DNA of 23,078 nucleotides from Flavobacteriales bacterium UBA4011 (GTDB lineage: Bacteria; Bacteroidota; Bacteroidia; Flavobacteriales_D; Crocinitomicaceae), in assembly GCA_002384725.1 (NCBI GenBank), contig DGBF01000027.1, forward strand, positions 2,911 through 25,988. The letters run 5' to 3'. The translations under genes were made by a program, and so were the position numbers. A model generated the notes under the pieces. That model saw nothing but the letters and a program-made list of their open reading frames with translations, made no database searches and was not told where the DNA came from. Positions 22,790-23,078 of this stretch are shown piece after piece (the stretch's first letter is position 1; every line of letters begins with the position of its first letter).

Positions 22790-23078
22790 ATGGGAAATCG
22801 GTGGAATAGTAAAGTCAGAAAAGAAACGATCTTAAATGATGGAATACCGACCGATTTCACTATAATCGAAAATTTCAGTATTCTTGATTTGGATGAAGAA
22901 TATATTTCCTATCATTCGGGTCTGCATCCCCGCCAGTTCAATTTCGTTCGTTCCTGTCAAGTGCACGATGCAACGGTGAACGCGATTGTTTTTCTGATTG
23001 CCAACAGTTTCGATGAAACCTACCGCGTGTTCATGTCTTTTGCCGAAGCAGAGAATAATTTATTCCTCACCTGCGATT
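22790..23078 (+). CDS. Unrecognised protein, N-terminal part (runs off window)
   Basis: A plus-strand frame is open from 22757 to the right edge, with an ATG at 22790 and an in-frame GTG at 22775. It encodes at least 96 residues: MGNRWNSKVRKETILNDG, then FTIIENFSILDLDEEYISYH, HPRQFNFVRSCQVHD and a hydrophobic/acidic stretch to FLTCD. Strand-like alternation and the absence of stops over about 320 bases argue for a real gene; there is no signal peptide or TM segment. I do not recognise the family. A CACCTTTG at 22746-22753 is a possible -7 box. It is divergent from the esterase relic. Confidence 0.6.
   Translation, partial: MGNRWNSKVRKETILNDGIPTDFTIIENFSILDLDEEYISYHSGLHPRQFNFVRSCQVHDATVNAIVFLIANSFDETYRVFMSFAEAENNLFLTCD

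Noticed and set aside
1..23078. CRISPR array, prophage, insertion sequence, or new defence or secretion operon
   Set aside because: No spaced direct repeats, integrase, transposase, or cluster of co-directional unknown genes was found; the intact genes are mostly housekeeping.

Overview
The window looks like chromosomal DNA of a member of Bacteroidota, probably order Flavobacteriales; the family is not determined. The signs are low GC, AT-rich spacers without usable Shine-Dalgarno sites, -7 boxes of the TAnnTTTG type, two type IX secretion (T9SS) C-terminal sorting domains, a TrmH/SpoU methyltransferase divergent from mutS, the long Bacteroidota form of PurM, and a LysRS with a C-terminal extension. 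Most intact genes are housekeeping. I found no phage, transposase, CRISPR, tRNA or rRNA.

Layout. 1-74 (-): N-terminus of mutS, running off the left edge. 193-4490 (+): SpoU-type RNA methyltransferase, thioredoxin-reductase-like ferredoxin-NADP reductase, then a probable pair of a MoeB/ThiF-rhodanese protein and a sensor histidine kinase. 4487-4882 (-): small secreted protein whose stop codon overlaps that of the kinase. 5067-8558 (+): thyA, folA, topB. 8559-9434: two broken genes meeting tail to tail, a tocopherol-cyclase-like relic (+) and a secreted-protein relic (-). 9435-14779 (+): membrane-anchored MutS-family ATPase, a T9SS-secreted protein behind an inverted repeat, purM and prfA. 14895-18338 (-): an 1147-residue outer-membrane barrel-type protein. 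18491-18775 (+): OmpA-type relic. 18794-19867 (-): alpha/beta hydrolase and a cold-shock protein, each with a terminator. 20010-20426 (-): DUF5655-like gene with two in-frame TAG codons. 20506-22209 (-): lysS. 22281-22671 (-): esterase-like relic reduced to its two ends. 22790-23078 (+): start of an unrecognised gene.

Functional links. ThyA and FolA form the usual dTMP/folate couple: ThyA turns methylene-THF into DHF and FolA regenerates THF. MutS, the MutS-family ATPase and topoisomerase III all act, or may act, on DNA. PrfA, LysRS and the SpoU methyltransferase serve translation.

I do not see a convincing new multi-gene system. The most notable signals are a concentration of decayed genes (five in about 14 kb, two of them with internal deletions), an inverted repeat built of 9-10 nt units, a spacer with competing hairpins between purM and prfA, and a membrane-bound MutS-family protein. 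Family assignments were made by eye from motifs, without database searches.
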